NCBI RefSeq assembly: GCF_023701945.1
Contig: NZ_JABAEF010000006.1
Location: 248,001 to 312,000 of the forward strand
Source: Rhizobium sp. CG5
GTDB lineage: Bacteria; Pseudomonadota; Alphaproteobacteria; Rhizobiales; Rhizobiaceae
Reading direction: 5' to 3'
Length of the DNA stretch: 64,000 nucleotides
Made by a program: the position numbers and the translations under genes. Of the stretch, positions 45,343-56,386 are shown one piece after another; the first letter of the stretch is position 1; the number at the start of each line of letters is the position of its first letter. The notes under the pieces are model-generated. The model worked only from the letters and a program-made list of their open reading frames with translations. It ran no database searches and was not told where the DNA came from.

Positions 45343-47058
45343 TCAGGGCGGCAACACGTTGCTCTCGTCTGCGGCCGTTTGAGGGTCGCAGCTGACGACC
45401 TTCGAAAGGGGCGTGACGATGACACAGGCGACCCCTTGCGGCGGATAGGCCATATCGACCTTCGCCTGGAGTTCCTGCGCCAGGACCTTCTCGATCATCG
45501 TCGATCCGAACCCAGTGCGCGTCGGCGGGGTGACGACAGGACCGTCGCTTTCAACCCAGGAAAACCGGAAACTGGGTTCATCCAGCGCCTCGACTTGCCA
45601 GTGGATGGTGACGCGGCCTTGGGCGCTGGTCAGCGCCCCATATTTGGCGGCATTGGTGCATAATTCATGCAATGCCATGGCCAGCGCCAGGGCAGCGCGG
45701 GCATGAATGTCCAGGGGTTCGCCTTCGATGGCAAACCGCGACGGGTCCGAATCGAACGGGGCGATGGCCCGTGCCACGACGCTTGCCAGGGGTGCGGACT
45801 GCCAGCCGTCCTTCATCAGCAGGTTATGGGCCTCGGCGATCGCTGACAGGCGCTGCGAGAACACGGCCAGAGCCTCGCTTGAACCGTCCACCTGTCGAAA
45901 GGTCTGCCGGGCGATCGCCTGTATGGTGGAGAGCAGGTTCTTCACCCGATGGTCCAGTTCGCCCGCCAGCAATTCGCGCTGCTGCTCATGGCGCCGCCGC
46001 TCGGCTCTTGTCTTGAGCAGCTCGTCCATGAATTCGTCGATGGCAAAGCCCACCATGCCGAGTTCGCCATCCCGTGCGGTCATGCCGGTTCTCGCACCTT
46101 CGTCACTCGCCCGCCAGGCCTCGATCGTTCGGACCAGCCGATTGACCGGCCGGCGCACCAGTTGCCGACTGGTAAGCCAGGCCAGCAGGAAGGCGCTCAA
46201 AATGCCGAGCGCTGCGATCGCCAGGCCAAAGCGCGTCGTGCGATTGATCGTTGCGTAGGCCGTTTCGGTCGAAGTCCCCACGCTGACATAGATGCCGCTC
46301 TGGGTGGCGGGATAGTAGCCGATCACCCGTTGAACGCCGTCCTGGCTCATCACTTCCAGGGTTCCGGGATAATCTGCATCGACAAGATGGAGATATGCCT
46401 TGGGAATCGTCGTGCCGACAAACCGCTCCGGAAAAGGATGACGGGCCAGGATGACGCCGTGGCGATCGGCAATCGTCAGGGCACTGTTGCGAACGAAACT
46501 GCGCTGCAGAAGCATCTGGTCCAGCCATTCCAGGCCCAGTGCGCCGGCCACCGCTCCTGTGATATTGCCGGCCTCGTCGCGGATCGGCATTGCCATGGTC
46601 AGCGACGGCTTTTTGGTGATCGGGTCGAGCGCGTATTCGCCCAGCACGAAGACACCCCTGACCATGGCCTCCTGGATGTCCCGGCGTGCGGAAAGCGAGG
46701 TTCCGAGCCCTTCCGACAATTGCCGGCAGCGGATCGTCCCCTGTCTGTCGACAACGGAAAGCCCGGAAAACTGCGGCAAGCCCTCGCTGACGCGCTCGAC
46801 ATATGCGTTGCAAGCGTCCGTATCGAAGCGCTGCACCGCTGGGACGGCTGCCACCGCCACCAGAACGTTTTCCAAGCCACTGACGACTCGTTGCATCTCC
46901 AGCGAGGCCAGCTGGCCAAGCCTCAGGGCTTCGCCATGCAGTTCGCGCTCGCGCGCCTGGCGGCCGGTGAAGACATTGTAGAACAGGATGATGGCCGCCG
47001 GCGCCAACGCCACAGCTGTTATGATAAACAACCGCCTGGATAGCTTCACCCGGGTCAT
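45343..47058 (-). CDS. Membrane sensor histidine kinase, HWE/HisKA_2 family with periplasmic dCACHE domain
   Basis: 571 residues. TM helix at about 10-30, periplasmic double-Cache-like sensor (roughly 35-270, with [15 protein letters not shown] and [17 protein letters not shown]), second TM at about 277-297, HAMP-like linker, then a kinase core with phospho-acceptor His370 in [21 protein letters not shown]-box [15 protein letters not shown] and G-box [12 protein letters not shown]. This family in alphaproteobacteria often feeds the PhyR general stress response; no PhyR or response regulator lies next to it. Gene lies 104 bases upstream of katE on the same strand. Confidence 0.92.
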   Translation of the reverse strand: MTRVKLSRRLFIITAVALAPAAIILFYNVFTGRQARERELHGEALRLGQLASLEMQRVVSGLENVLVAVAAVPAVQRFDTDACNAYVERVSEGLPQFSGLSVVDRQGTIRCRQLSEGLGTSLSARRDIQEAMVRGVFVLGEYALDPITKKPSLTMAMPIRDEAGNITGAVAGALGLEWLDQMLLQRSFVRNSALTIADRHGVILARHPFPERFVGTTIPKAYLHLVDADYPGTLEVMSQDGVQRVIGYYPATQSGIYVSVGTSTETAYATINRTTRFGLAIAALGILSAFLLAWLTSRQLVRRPVNRLVRTIEAWRASDEGARTGMTARDGELGMVGFAIDEFMDELLKTRAERRRHEQQRELLAGELDHRVKNLLSTIQAIARQTFRQVDGSSEALAVFSQRLSAIAEAHNLLMKDGWQSAPLASVVARAIAPFDSDPSRFAIEGEPLDIHARAALALAMALHELCTNAAKYGALTSAQGRVTIHWQVEALDEPSFRFSWVESDGPVVTPPTRTGFGSTMIEKVLAQELQAKVDMAYPPQGVACVIVTPLSKVVSCDPQTAADESNVLPP

Positions 47059-47194
47059 CGCATCCCTCGCTCCAGCCGCAAGGTCGCATCGTTTGGACGG
47101 CCGGGCAACCCCCTCGCAGCGCAGGCGTGCAGAAGCCGGCCTTTCGGGCCGGCCAAAGGGTCGATCTGCAACGGAGACGGGCCGCGGAGTGCCG

Positions 47195-48058
47195 TCAGAT
47201 CATGATTTCGCCGCCCGTGACGGGCACCACGGCGCCGGTCATGTAGCTGCCGAGATCGGAGGCCAGCAGGACATAGGCACCGGCCAGTTCGGCCGGCTGC
47301 CCGGCGCGGCCGATGAGCGTCTGCTCGCCGAAGGACTGGGTCTTCTCAGAGGGCATGGTCGAGGGAATGAGCGGCGTCCAGATCGGACCGGGCGCGACGG
47401 CATTGACCCTGATCCCCTTTTCCGCCAGCATTTCGGCCAGACCGGCGGTGAAATTGGATACGGCACCTTTGGTCGAGGCATAGGCCAGCAGATGGGCCGA
47501 GGGCTGGCGGGACTGGATCGACGTCGTATTGATGATCGCACTGCCGGGCTTCATATGCGGCACGGCGGCCTTGGCCAGGTAGAACGGCGCGTGAATATTG
47601 GTCTTGAACGTGGTGTCCCACTCCTGCGCGGTGATATCGGCGATCGAGGCATAGGTGCGCTGGAAGGCCGCGTTGTTGACGAGAATGTCCAGGCGGCCGA
47701 ACGTGTCGATGGCCTGCTGCACGAGCTTGGTGCAATGCTGTTCGCTGGTGATATCGCCGGCCACCAGCACAGCCTTGCGTCCGGCCTCCTCGACCCACCT
47801 GGCGGTCTCCTCGGCGTCGTCATGCTCGTTCAGATAGGAGATCACCACATCGGCGCCTTCGCGCGCGAAGGCAATGGCCACGGCCCGCCCGATCCCGGAA
47901 TCGGCGCCGGTGATCAGAGCCACCCGGTCCGTCAGCAAGCCATTGCCGCGGTAGGTCTTTTCCCCATGATCGGGCAGCGGCTCCATCAGGGCGGTCAGGC
48001 CCGGAGGCGCCTGTTGTTGCTCGGGCTGGGGCGGCAGGGGGCGGTGGGCATCTGTCAT
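47195..48058 (-). CDS. Short-chain dehydrogenase/reductase, stress-type (YhxC/YghA-like)
   Basis: 287-residue NAD(P)-dependent SDR. A proline-rich N-terminal tail (LPPQPEQQQAPPG) precedes the Rossmann motif VALITGADSGIGRAVAIAFA, NNAAFQ, the catalytic Ser in NTTSIQS and YASTKGA (Tyr and Lys), and ends PVTGGEIMI. Start ATG 48058 has AAGGAGAAACCCG upstream; the longer frame to 48193 is not needed. Family members of this type are general-stress proteins in Bacillus and rhizobia with unknown substrate. Confidence 0.9.
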   Translation of the reverse strand: MTDAHRPLPPQPEQQQAPPGLTALMEPLPDHGEKTYRGNGLLTDRVALITGADSGIGRAVAIAFAREGADVVISYLNEHDDAEETARWVEEAGRKAVLVAGDITSEQHCTKLVQQAIDTFGRLDILVNNAAFQRTYASIADITAQEWDTTFKTNIHAPFYLAKAAVPHMKPGSAIINTTSIQSRQPSAHLLAYASTKGAVSNFTAGLAEMLAEKGIRVNAVAPGPIWTPLIPSTMPSEKTQSFGEQTLIGRAGQPAELAGAYVLLASDLGSYMTGAVVPVTGGEIMI

Positions 48059-48259
48059 CGGGTTTCTCCTTTTTTGTGCTTTCCCAACTCTCGACAGAGC
48101 CGCGATGTTCCCCGGAACGGGGCAAAAGGGAGCAAGGCAAGCCGGCATAGCGGTCGGCTCGGTCTTTATGTTTTCCTGAGGTGCGGCCGACATCTTCGCA
48201 ATCGAAACCTGACCTCGGCAGATCTAATTCAATATCCTGTACCAACAGGAGACACTGTT

Positions 48260-48343
48260 ATGTCCGACCTCATCTTTATCGCGCTCGGCGGCGGCACACT
48301 TCTCGTGCTGGCCCTTTATGCCCGCGCGCTTGACCGGCTGTGA
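48260..48343 (+). CDS. 27-residue single-helix membrane microprotein preceding kdpF
   Basis: ATG at 48260 with AGGAG 9 bases upstream encodes SDLIFIALGGGTLLVLALYA followed by RALDRL: one hydrophobic helix with a basic cytoplasmic end. It ends TGA 48341-48343, 12 bases before kdpF, with the kdpF ribosome site AAGGAGA in between. Size and topology are KdpF-like, yet the true KdpF follows. It is probably an accessory small subunit or regulator of the Kdp pump; function unknown. Confidence 0.7.
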   Translation: MSDLIFIALGGGTLLVLALYARALDRL

Positions 48344-48355
48344 AGGAGACCAGGC

Positions 48356-48442
48356 ATGCTTGAACCTCTCTTCGGCCTTTTCGTCGCCATCGCCCTTGGC
48401 ATCTATCTCCTCGTGACGCTTTTGCGTCCCGAGCGCTTCTGA
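48356..48442 (+). CDS. kdpF: Potassium-transporting ATPase subunit KdpF
   Basis: 28-residue single-pass protein: LEPLFGLFVAIALGIYLLVT followed by LLRPERF, the typical KdpF form with a C-terminal LxRPExF signature. It stabilises the KdpFABC complex in the inner membrane. GAAGGAGA precedes the ATG. Located 18 bases before kdpA; too short for most gene callers. Confidence 0.88.
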   Translation: MLEPLFGLFVAIALGIYLLVTLLRPERF

Positions 48443-48460
48443 TTTTCGAGGAGTCTTCCC

Positions 48461-50170
48461 ATGACCATTGTCGGGTGGCTGCAGATCAGCCTCCTCTTCC
48501 TCGCCGTGCTCGTCGCCATCAAGCCGCTTGGGCTTTACATGGCACAGGTATTTTCCGGCGAGCGCACCTTTCTCTCACCCGTCTTCGGCCGCGTCGAAGC
48601 GGATCTCTATCGCGTCGCCGGCATCCGGCCGGACAAGGAACAGGGCTGGCTCGCCTACACGGTGTCGATGCTGGCCTTTTCGCTTGTCGGCTTCCTGGCT
48701 CTCTACGCCATCCTCAGGCTTCAGGCCTATCTGCCACTCAACCCACAGGGTTTTGCCGGCATGGCGCCGGATCTCGCCTTCAACACGGTGGTGTCCTTCG
48801 TCACCAACACCAACTGGCAGAACTATGCCGGCGAGACGACGCTCAGCCATTTCGCCCAGATGGCCGGCCTCACCGTGCAGAACTTCCTGTCGGCGGCAAC
48901 CGGCATGGCACTGGCTGTCGCCTTCGGCCGGGCCTTCGTGCGCTCCAAGGTCTCGACGCTCGGTAATTTCTGGGTCGACATGACCCGCGCCACGCTCTAC
49001 GTGCTGCTGCCGATCTCCTTCGTCGTGGCCCTCGCCTTCGTGGCCATGGGCCTGCCGCAGACGCTTGACGCCTCCGTGACGGCAACAACACTCGAAGGCG
49101 GCCAGCAAATCATCGCACTTGGTCCCGTCGCATCCCAGGAAGCGATCAAGCAGCTCGGCACCAATGGCGGCGGCTTCTTCAACGTCAATGCCGCCCATCC
49201 GTTCGAAAATCCGACGGCCTGGGCGAATTATCTCAACATCTTCGCCATGCTGTCGATCTCGGCCGCACTGGTTTATACGTTCGGCCAGATGGTCGGCAAC
49301 CGTCGCCAGGGCTGGGCCCTGATCGCAGCCATGGCCGTGCTGCTGATTGCCGGCGTCGGCGTCATCTATTGGGCGGAAGCCCAGGGCAATCCGATCCTGA
49401 CGGCTCTTGGCGTCGATCCGGCGCTCGGCAATATGGAAGGCAAGGAAGTCCGCTTCGGCCAGGCCATGACCGCCCTTTACGCAGCAGTGACCACCGGCCT
49501 GTCTGACGGTGGCGTCAATGGCATGCACGGCTCGTTTACCGGGCTCGGCGGTCTGGTGCCGATGTTCCTGATCCAGCTCGGCGAGGTTCTGCCCGGCGGC
49601 GTCGGCTCGGGCCTTTACGGCATGCTGGTCTTCGCGCTGCTGTCGGTCTTCGTGGCCGGCCTGATGGTCGGCCGTACGCCGGAATTCCTCGGCAAGAAGA
49701 TCGAAGGCCGCGAGATGACCTTTGCCATGCTCGCCGTCCTCATCCTGCCGCTGGCCATTCTCGGCTTCACCGCCGTCTCGGCCATGCTGCCCTTTGCTGT
49801 GGCAAGTATCGGGACATCCGGCCCACACGGCCTGTCGGAAATCCTCTATGCCTACACTTCGGCGGCCGGCAACAACGGCTCGGCCTTCGGCGGGCTGACC
49901 GGCAACACGCCCTGGTACAATACGACGCTTGGCATCGCCATGCTGCTCGGCCGCTTTGCCTATGCCATCCCGGTCATGGCGATTGCCGGCTCGCTGGCCG
50001 CCAAGGTGAAGTCGCCGGCCTCTGCCGGGACCTTCCCGACCGACGGTCCGCTGTTCGTCGGCCTGCTGATCGGCATCATCCTCATTCTCGGCGGGCTGCA
50101 GTTCTTCCCGGCCCTTGCCCTCGGCCCCATCGTCGAACATTTCGCGATGCTCGCCGGCCAGACCTTCTGA
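48461..50170 (+). CDS. kdpA: Potassium-transporting ATPase channel subunit KdpA
   Basis: 569-residue potassium-translocating subunit of the high-affinity KdpFABC pump, related to KtrB/TrkH channels. Selectivity-filter-like segments are present: [56 protein letters not shown] and [20 protein letters not shown]. About ten helices. GAGGAG before ATG 48461. It heads the main part of the kdp operon with short spacing to kdpB (11 bases). Confidence 0.97.
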   Translation: MTIVGWLQISLLFLAVLVAIKPLGLYMAQVFSGERTFLSPVFGRVEADLYRVAGIRPDKEQGWLAYTVSMLAFSLVGFLALYAILRLQAYLPLNPQGFAGMAPDLAFNTVVSFVTNTNWQNYAGETTLSHFAQMAGLTVQNFLSAATGMALAVAFGRAFVRSKVSTLGNFWVDMTRATLYVLLPISFVVALAFVAMGLPQTLDASVTATTLEGGQQIIALGPVASQEAIKQLGTNGGGFFNVNAAHPFENPTAWANYLNIFAMLSISAALVYTFGQMVGNRRQGWALIAAMAVLLIAGVGVIYWAEAQGNPILTALGVDPALGNMEGKEVRFGQAMTALYAAVTTGLSDGGVNGMHGSFTGLGGLVPMFLIQLGEVLPGGVGSGLYGMLVFALLSVFVAGLMVGRTPEFLGKKIEGREMTFAMLAVLILPLAILGFTAVSAMLPFAVASIGTSGPHGLSEILYAYTSAAGNNGSAFGGLTGNTPWYNTTLGIAMLLGRFAYAIPVMAIAGSLAAKVKSPASAGTFPTDGPLFVGLLIGIILILGGLQFFPALALGPIVEHFAMLAGQTF

Positions 50171-50181
50171 AGGAACAGTCC

Positions 50182-52218
50182 ATGTCAAAAACCCGCAAGG
50201 CCTCTGGTTTTCTCGACCCGGCCATCCTGCTACCGGCAGCGCGCGATGCTGTGCTGAAGCTTGACCCCCGGCAATTGTTGCGCAATCCGGTGATCTTCGT
50301 CACCGAGGTCGTCGCCGCCGTGGTCACCGTGCTTTTCCTGCGCGATCTCGCCACAGGCTCGACCGACGCCGGGTTTTCCGGCCAGATCGCCGCCTGGCTG
50401 TGGTTCACCGTTCTCTTCGCCACCTTCGCGGAAGCCGTGGCGGAAGGACGTGGCCGCGCCCAGGCCGATAGCCTGAAGCGCACCAAATCCGAACTGACGG
50501 CCCGCCGCCTGTCGTCCGACGGCAGCACTGAGACCGTACCTGCTCCGAGCCTCAAGATCGGCGATATTGTCCTGGTCGCCGCCGGCGAACTGATCCCCGG
50601 CGACGGCGAAGTGATCGAGGGCGTTGCCTCGGTCAACGAAAGTGCCATCACCGGCGAATCGGCACCCGTCATCCGCGAATCCGGCGGCGACCGCTCGGCG
50701 GTGACCGGCGGCACGCAGGTGCTGTCCGACGAGATAAAGGTGAAGATTACGGTTGCTCCCGGCTCCTCCTTCGTCGACCGCATGATCGCGCTGATCGAAG
50801 GTGCTCAGCGTCAGAAGACCCCGAACGAGATCGCCCTGTCGATCCTGTTGTCCGGTCTGACGCTGATCTTCCTGTTCGTCTGCGTGGCGATCTGGGGACT
50901 GGCCGGCTATTCCGGCACCGTCATCTCCGTGACCGTGCTGGCCGCCCTGCTGGTCACGCTCATTCCGACGACGATCGGCGGCCTGCTGTCGGCCATCGGC
51001 ATTGCCGGAATGGACCGCCTGGTGCGCTTCAACGTGATTGCCACATCCGGCCGCGCCGTGGAGGCGGCCGGCGACGTCGATACCTTGCTGCTCGACAAGA
51101 CGGGAACCATTACCTTCGGCAACCGCATGGCCAGCGATTTTCTGCCGGCGCCCGGCGTGACGCAGGCGGAACTGGCGGAGGCCGCGCTGATGGCCAGCCT
51201 CTCCGACGAAACGCCGGAAGGCCGCTCGGTGGTGGCGCTGGCGACCGGCGAATTCGGCATCCCGAGGCCGGAAGCCCGTTTCGATGCGGTCATCGCGTTT
51301 CCCGCCGAAACCCGCCTGTCGGGTGTCGATCAGGGCGCGCGGCAGTTCCGCAAGGGCGCAGTCGATGCGGTCCTGAAATTTGCAGGGCTCACGCAAGACG
51401 ATGCGCCCGCCGATTTCCACCGCGCCGTCGACATGGTCGCCCGCAGCGGTGGCACGCCGCTGGCCGTGGCCGATGGCGACCGGCTGCTCGGCGTCATCCA
51501 CCTCAAGGACGTGGTCAAGCCCGGCATCAAGGAGCGTTTTGCGGCACTGCGTGCCATGGGCATCCGCACCGTGATGGTGACGGGCGACAACCCGGTGACC
51601 GCGGCTGCCATCGCCTCGGAAGCCGGCGTCGACGACTATCTCGCTCAGGCGACACCGGAAGACAAGCTGTCCTTCATCCGCCGGGAGCAGCAGGGCGGTC
51701 GGCTGATTGCCATGTGCGGCGACGGCACCAATGATGCGCCGGCGCTTGCCCAGGCCGATGTCGGCGTCGCCATGCAGACCGGCACCCAGGCGGCCCGCGA
51801 GGCCGCCAATATGGTGGATCTCGATTCCAGCCCGACCAAGCTCATCGAAATCGTTGAGATCGGCAAGCAGTTGCTGATGACGCGCGGCTCGCTGACGACG
51901 TTTTCGATCGCCAACGATGTGGCCAAATATTTCGCCATCATCCCGGCGCTGTTCGTCGCCACCTATCCGGCGCTCGAAACCCTCAACGTCATGGGGCTGG
52001 CCTCGCCGCAATCGGCCATCCTGTCGGCGGTCATCTTCAATGCCCTGATCATCGTGGCGCTCATCCCGCTTGCGTTGAAGGGCGTCGCCTATCGCCCGGC
52101 CGGGGCGGCCTCGCTGCTGCGGCGCAACCTGCTGGTCTATGGCCTGGGCGGCCTGATCCTTCCCTTTGCCGGCATCAAGGTCATCGACCTTGCCGTCAGC
52201 GCTCTTCACCTGGTGTAA
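50182..52218 (+). CDS. kdpB: Potassium-transporting P-type ATPase subunit KdpB
   Basis: 678-residue catalytic subunit. Phosphorylation motif [14 protein letters not shown] (Asp), actuator TGES motif in [14 protein letters not shown], hinge [21 protein letters not shown], and [15 protein letters not shown]-terminal ARKAS-type start [20 protein letters not shown], with [23 protein letters not shown] precedes ATG 50182. Two bases separate its stop from kdpC. Confidence 0.97.
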   Translation: MSKTRKASGFLDPAILLPAARDAVLKLDPRQLLRNPVIFVTEVVAAVVTVLFLRDLATGSTDAGFSGQIAAWLWFTVLFATFAEAVAEGRGRAQADSLKRTKSELTARRLSSDGSTETVPAPSLKIGDIVLVAAGELIPGDGEVIEGVASVNESAITGESAPVIRESGGDRSAVTGGTQVLSDEIKVKITVAPGSSFVDRMIALIEGAQRQKTPNEIALSILLSGLTLIFLFVCVAIWGLAGYSGTVISVTVLAALLVTLIPTTIGGLLSAIGIAGMDRLVRFNVIATSGRAVEAAGDVDTLLLDKTGTITFGNRMASDFLPAPGVTQAELAEAALMASLSDETPEGRSVVALATGEFGIPRPEARFDAVIAFPAETRLSGVDQGARQFRKGAVDAVLKFAGLTQDDAPADFHRAVDMVARSGGTPLAVADGDRLLGVIHLKDVVKPGIKERFAALRAMGIRTVMVTGDNPVTAAAIASEAGVDDYLAQATPEDKLSFIRREQQGGRLIAMCGDGTNDAPALAQADVGVAMQTGTQAAREAANMVDLDSSPTKLIEIVEIGKQLLMTRGSLTTFSIANDVAKYFAIIPALFVATYPALETLNVMGLASPQSAILSAVIFNALIIVALIPLALKGVAYRPAGAASLLRRNLLVYGLGGLILPFAGIKVIDLAVSALHLV

Positions 52219-52220
52219 CC

Positions 52221-52790
52221 ATGATCCAACATCTTCGCCCCGCAATCACTCTTGTCGTCGCCATGACCGCCCTGACCGGCCTCGCCTATCCGCTGGCCAT
52301 CACCGGCATCGCCCAGGCTGTCCTGCCGGCGGCCGCAAACGGCAGCCTGATCGAGAAGGACGGAACCGTGATCGGCTCGGCCCTGATCGGCCAGACCTTC
52401 ACTTCGGACCGCTATTTCTGGCCGCGCCCGTCCGCCACGGGGCCGGACGCCTACAATGCCGGCGCGTCATCCGGCTCCAATCTCGGCACCACGTCGGTCA
52501 AGCTGCGGGACCGGGTTGCCGCCGATGTCGATCGGCTGACGGCAACCGGCATCGCCGCTCCGGTTCCAGCCGACGCCGTCACGACGTCGGGCTCGGGCCT
52601 TGATCCGCATATCTCACCGGACTTCGCCCGCGCCCAGATTGCCCGCATCGCCAAGGCCAGAGGATTGCCGGACAAGTCCGTCGCCGATCTGGTCGAACAA
52701 CGGATTGAAAATCCCGACTTCGGTTTCATCGGCGAACCGCGTATCAACGTGTTAGAACTCAATCTGGCCCTTGATGCCCTGACGACGTGA
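52221..52790 (+). CDS. kdpC: Potassium-transporting ATPase subunit KdpC
   Basis: 189-residue single-pass subunit. N-terminal helix [20 protein letters not shown], then the periplasmic part with [55 protein letters not shown] and LGEPRIN-type [20 protein letters not shown] at the C-terminus. All are family hallmarks. Its TGA overlaps the GTG start of kdpD. Confidence 0.96.
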   Translation: MIQHLRPAITLVVAMTALTGLAYPLAITGIAQAVLPAAANGSLIEKDGTVIGSALIGQTFTSDRYFWPRPSATGPDAYNAGASSGSNLGTTSVKLRDRVAADVDRLTATGIAAPVPADAVTTSGSGLDPHISPDFARAQIARIAKARGLPDKSVADLVEQRIENPDFGFIGEPRINVLELNLALDALTT

Positions 52791-55486
52791 GACGAGGAAT
52801 GGCGGACGACGATCGCGACAAGACCCGCAGACCGGATCCGGATGCCCTGCTTGCTCTGGCGGAGAAAGACCGCCGGGGCAAGCTGACCGTTTTTCTGGGC
52901 GCCGCACCGGGCGTCGGCAAGACCTATGCCATGCTGTCGCGCGCCGGGCGTTTGAAGGCCGATGGTGTCGATGTCGTCGTCGGCCTGGTCGAGACCCACG
53001 GCCGCAATGAGACGGCCGCCCTGCTCGGCACCCTCGAGGTTCTGCCCAGGCAGCGCATTGCCCACCGCGGACGGATGCTGGAGGAATTCGATCTCGATGC
53101 GGCACTGGCCCGCAAGCCGCGCATCGTGCTTGTCGACGAACTGGCCCATTCCAACCCGGAGGGCAGCCGCCACCCCAAGCGGCATCAGGATATCGAGGAA
53201 CTGATCGCCGCCGGCATCGACGTCTGGACAGCGCTGAATATCCAGCATCTGGAAAGCCTGGCCGATCTGGTCGCCCAGATCACCGGCGTCACGGTCCGCG
53301 AACGTGTGCCGGATCTGGTTTTGAAGCGTGCCGACGAGGTGCTTCTCGTCGATCTGCCGCCGACCGAGCTGATCGACCGCCTGAAGGAAGGCAAGGTCTA
53401 TCTGCCGGAAAGCGCCGGCCGCGCCGTCGACCGGTTTTTCCGGCTCGGCAATCTGACCGCGCTGCGGGAGCTTGCCCTTCGCCGCACCGCTGACCGCGTC
53501 GATGACCAGATGGTCGACTACCTCAAGCAGAACGCCATCGACGGGCCTTGGGCGACCGGCGAGCGGCTGATCGTCTGCGTCGGCTCCGATGTGCTCTCGG
53601 AAAAGGTGGTCCGGGTGGCAAGCCGCCTGGCCTCCGGGCTCAATGCACCGTGGATCGTCGTCTCGGTGGAACGGGCCGACCGCGAGGTGGAAACGCCAGA
53701 ACGCCTGCAGAAGATCGAGACCCTGTTCCGGCTGGCCGAACAGCTGGGTGCCGAGACCCGCCGTATCATCGGCAATGATTTCGTCAGCGAAATCCTCAAA
53801 CTTGCCCGCCGCGAACATGCCACGCAGATCGTCATCGGAACGCGACGGCGGCGCGGCCTGGAACTACTGTCCCGGTCGCTGCCCGATGCCCTGTCGCGAA
53901 AAGCCCAGGGCCTCGGCGTCTACATGGTCACGCCGGACAAGACCGAAAAGCATCGACCTGCAATGCGACTGCCGGCACTGAGCCTTGCGACGCTGCAGTC
54001 GTCCATTGCGATCGCAGTGGGTTTTGTCGCGCCGACCACGGCGGTCGGCAAGGTGATCCAGAGCCTCGTCGAACTGCCGAACATCTCGCTGCTTTTCCTG
54101 CTGGCCGTGCTGGGTGCATCGGTGACGGGCGGCTATCTCTCAGCCTTCCTGGCGGCACTCCTGTCGACGCTTGCCTATAACTTCTTCTTCATCGACCCGC
54201 TGCACACCTTCACGGTCGCCGCACCGCACGAGGTCTTCGCCCTGTTCGTGTTCCTCGCCGTCGCCATCATTGCCGGCGGCTTTGCCTCGCGCATCCGCGA
54301 ACAGGGTGAGATTGCGCGGGTCAGGGCGACGGCGCTGCAATCGCTCTATGATTTCTCCCGAAAGCTGGCGAGCACGGCCAAGACCGACGACGCCATCTGG
54401 CTGACGGTCTCGCAATTGCAGACGAGCCTCAAGCGAAAGGTCGTCTTGCTGCTGGCCCGCAAGGAAGAACTGGGTGTGGCCGCGGCATGGCCGCCGGATA
54501 CGGACCTTGATGTGACGAACCTGGCGGCGGCACGCTGGGCACACGAGAAAAAGGAAGCGGCCGGCCATGGCACGGGCACGCTGCCCAACAGCCGCTTCGA
54601 ATTCCGGCCGCTGCTCGGTCCGCACGGGATCGTTGGCGTCTGCGGAATCGAACACACCCATGTCAGGCTCGACCTCAATGCCGAGCGCACCCTCACCGCC
54701 ATTCTCGACCAGACCGCCATTGCGCTCGATCGCGCCCGGCTTGCCGAAGAAACCGTGGTGCAGGCGGCAAGGCTGGAGGGCGAGCGCTACCGCGAGGCTT
54801 TGCTCTCGTCGATCTCCCATGATCTCAGGACCCCGCTGGCCACCATTACCGGCGCTGTAACCAGCCTTCGTCAGCTGGGCGAGCGCATGACGCCGGACAA
54901 TCGCGATGATCTTCTGCAGTCCATCGAGGAGGAAAGCGGCCGGATGAGCCGCTTCGTCGCCAACCTGCTAGACATGACGCGCATCGAGGCCGGCACGCTC
55001 AAGCCGAAGGTCGACTGGGTGGATGTCACCGACGTGGTGCAGTCCGCCGTCGATCGAACCCGCAAATACGCCCCTGGCCGCATCATCGAAACCGGCATCG
55101 CGGCCGACCTGCCGCTGATCGAGGGCGACAGCGTGCTGCTGGGCCAGGTGCTGTTCAACCTTCTCGACAATGCGGTCAAGTATGGCGGCGATGAGCCCAT
55201 CAACGTCTATGCCCGCCGCGACGGCAGACACGTGCTGATCTCCGTCACGGATCTCGGCAAGGGCATTCCGCCTGAAGATCTGGACCGGATCTTCGAGAAG
55301 TTCTACCGCCGGGGCAAGCCGGACGGCAGGTCTCCGGGAACGGGTCTCGGCCTGTCGATCGCCCGCGGCTTCGTGGAGGCGATGGGCGGAAAGATCCATG
55401 CCGAAAGCCCGGCGTTCAAGAAGAAAGGCACGCGGATCGTCATGCGATTTCCCGCAGCCGCGAAATCAAGGACCGTGCCTGAATGA
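52787..55486 (+). CDS. kdpD: Sensor histidine kinase KdpD
   Basis: 899-residue turgor/potassium sensor. N-terminal KdpD domain with Walker-like [13 protein letters not shown] and [16 protein letters not shown], a universal-stress-like domain (about 250-375), four close membrane helices of DUF4118 ([20 protein letters not shown] onward), a GAF region, and a kinase core with phospho-acceptor His in [17 protein letters not shown]-box [13 protein letters not shown] and G-box [20 protein letters not shown]. Start taken as GTG 52787 (GTGA overlap with kdpC); ATG 52799 is possible. It controls kdp through KdpE. Confidence 0.95.
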   Translation: MRRGMADDDRDKTRRPDPDALLALAEKDRRGKLTVFLGAAPGVGKTYAMLSRAGRLKADGVDVVVGLVETHGRNETAALLGTLEVLPRQRIAHRGRMLEEFDLDAALARKPRIVLVDELAHSNPEGSRHPKRHQDIEELIAAGIDVWTALNIQHLESLADLVAQITGVTVRERVPDLVLKRADEVLLVDLPPTELIDRLKEGKVYLPESAGRAVDRFFRLGNLTALRELALRRTADRVDDQMVDYLKQNAIDGPWATGERLIVCVGSDVLSEKVVRVASRLASGLNAPWIVVSVERADREVETPERLQKIETLFRLAEQLGAETRRIIGNDFVSEILKLARREHATQIVIGTRRRRGLELLSRSLPDALSRKAQGLGVYMVTPDKTEKHRPAMRLPALSLATLQSSIAIAVGFVAPTTAVGKVIQSLVELPNISLLFLLAVLGASVTGGYLSAFLAALLSTLAYNFFFIDPLHTFTVAAPHEVFALFVFLAVAIIAGGFASRIREQGEIARVRATALQSLYDFSRKLASTAKTDDAIWLTVSQLQTSLKRKVVLLLARKEELGVAAAWPPDTDLDVTNLAAARWAHEKKEAAGHGTGTLPNSRFEFRPLLGPHGIVGVCGIEHTHVRLDLNAERTLTAILDQTAIALDRARLAEETVVQAARLEGERYREALLSSISHDLRTPLATITGAVTSLRQLGERMTPDNRDDLLQSIEEESGRMSRFVANLLDMTRIEAGTLKPKVDWVDVTDVVQSAVDRTRKYAPGRIIETGIAADLPLIEGDSVLLGQVLFNLLDNAVKYGGDEPINVYARRDGRHVLISVTDLGKGIPPEDLDRIFEKFYRRGKPDGRSPGTGLGLSIARGFVEAMGGKIHAESPAFKKKGTRIVMRFPAAAKSRTVPE

Positions 55487-56172
55487 CCCTTTCCCGCATC
55501 CTGGTGGTCGACGACGAACCGCAGATCCAGCGCTTCCTGAAACCGTCGCTGACGGCGGCGGGCTATGAGGTGATCGAGGCCCTGACGGGGGCCGAGGCAC
55601 TGAAGGCCGTTGCCACGCAAGCGCCGGACCTGATGATCCTTGACCTCGGATTGCCCGACATGGACGGCAAGGAGGTTATCTCAAGCCTGCGCGGCTGGAG
55701 CGACATTCCGATCGTCATCCTGTCGGCCCGGGACCGCGAGAGCGAGAAGATCGCTGCCCTGGATCTTGGCGCCGACGACTATGTCGAAAAACCCTTCGGG
55801 ATCGGCGAGTTGACGGCGCGCATCCGCAATGCGCTGCGCCACCGCGGCAAGAACGATGCCATACCGTCAAGCTTTGAGGCCGACGGGCTGACCATCGACA
55901 CCATCCATCGGCTCGTGTCGCGCGAGGGCGACACCCTTCACCTGACGCCCAAGGAATATGATCTGCTAACGCTGCTGGCGCGCCATGCCGGCCGCGTCGT
56001 CACGCACCGCACCCTGCTGACCTCCGTGTGGGGACCGGCGCACGCCGAAGACCTGCATTATCTCCGTGTCTTCATCGGCCAGCTCCGGCAGAAGATCGAA
56101 CGCAATCCGACGCAGCCGAAGATCGTGCGGACAGAGCCTGGCATCGGATACCGGATGATCGTCGACGACTGA
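55483..56172 (+). CDS. kdpE: Response regulator KdpE
   Basis: 229-residue OmpR-family regulator. Receiver: LVVDDEPQIQRFLKPSL (acidic pocket), phospho-acceptor Asp in MILDLGLPDMDGKEV, VILSARDRESEKI, and Lys in DDYVEKPFGIGEL. C-terminal winged helix: HLTPKEYDLLTLLARHAGRV, LRVFIGQLRQKIE, ending TEPGIGYRMIVDD. The ATG overlaps the kdpD stop. It should bind upstream of 48260 to activate the operon; I could not define its box there. Confidence 0.96.
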   Translation: MTLSRILVVDDEPQIQRFLKPSLTAAGYEVIEALTGAEALKAVATQAPDLMILDLGLPDMDGKEVISSLRGWSDIPIVILSARDRESEKIAALDLGADDYVEKPFGIGELTARIRNALRHRGKNDAIPSSFEADGLTIDTIHRLVSREGDTLHLTPKEYDLLTLLARHAGRVVTHRTLLTSVWGPAHAEDLHYLRVFIGQLRQKIERNPTQPKIVRTEPGIGYRMIVDD

Positions 56173-56386
56173 GGACCATCATCGGCCTCAAGGAACAAAT
56201 TTCGCCTCGATGCGTCATCTCCCGGGGATTGCGTGCCGTGTCAGCCGGACGCGACAGGGATGGTGAACACAGCGGTTTTTCCGGTTTCCCGCCGTGGCCA
56301 ACGAAATGGCAGACGAGCACCCAACCTGTCCGGCGCGCAATTTCCCATTATGATCCGATGCGGATACCAATGCCACCGGGGGCGAC

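Noticed and set aside
47135..47153. 7-bp GC stem between the SDR and histidine kinase genes
   Set aside because: Short stem and no T-run on the minus strand; a real terminator cannot be claimed.
48236..48249. Small hairpin CCTGT-ACCA-ACAGG partly covering the ribosome site of the microprotein before kdpF
   Set aside because: Only 5 bp, too weak to claim a riboswitch or translational lock.
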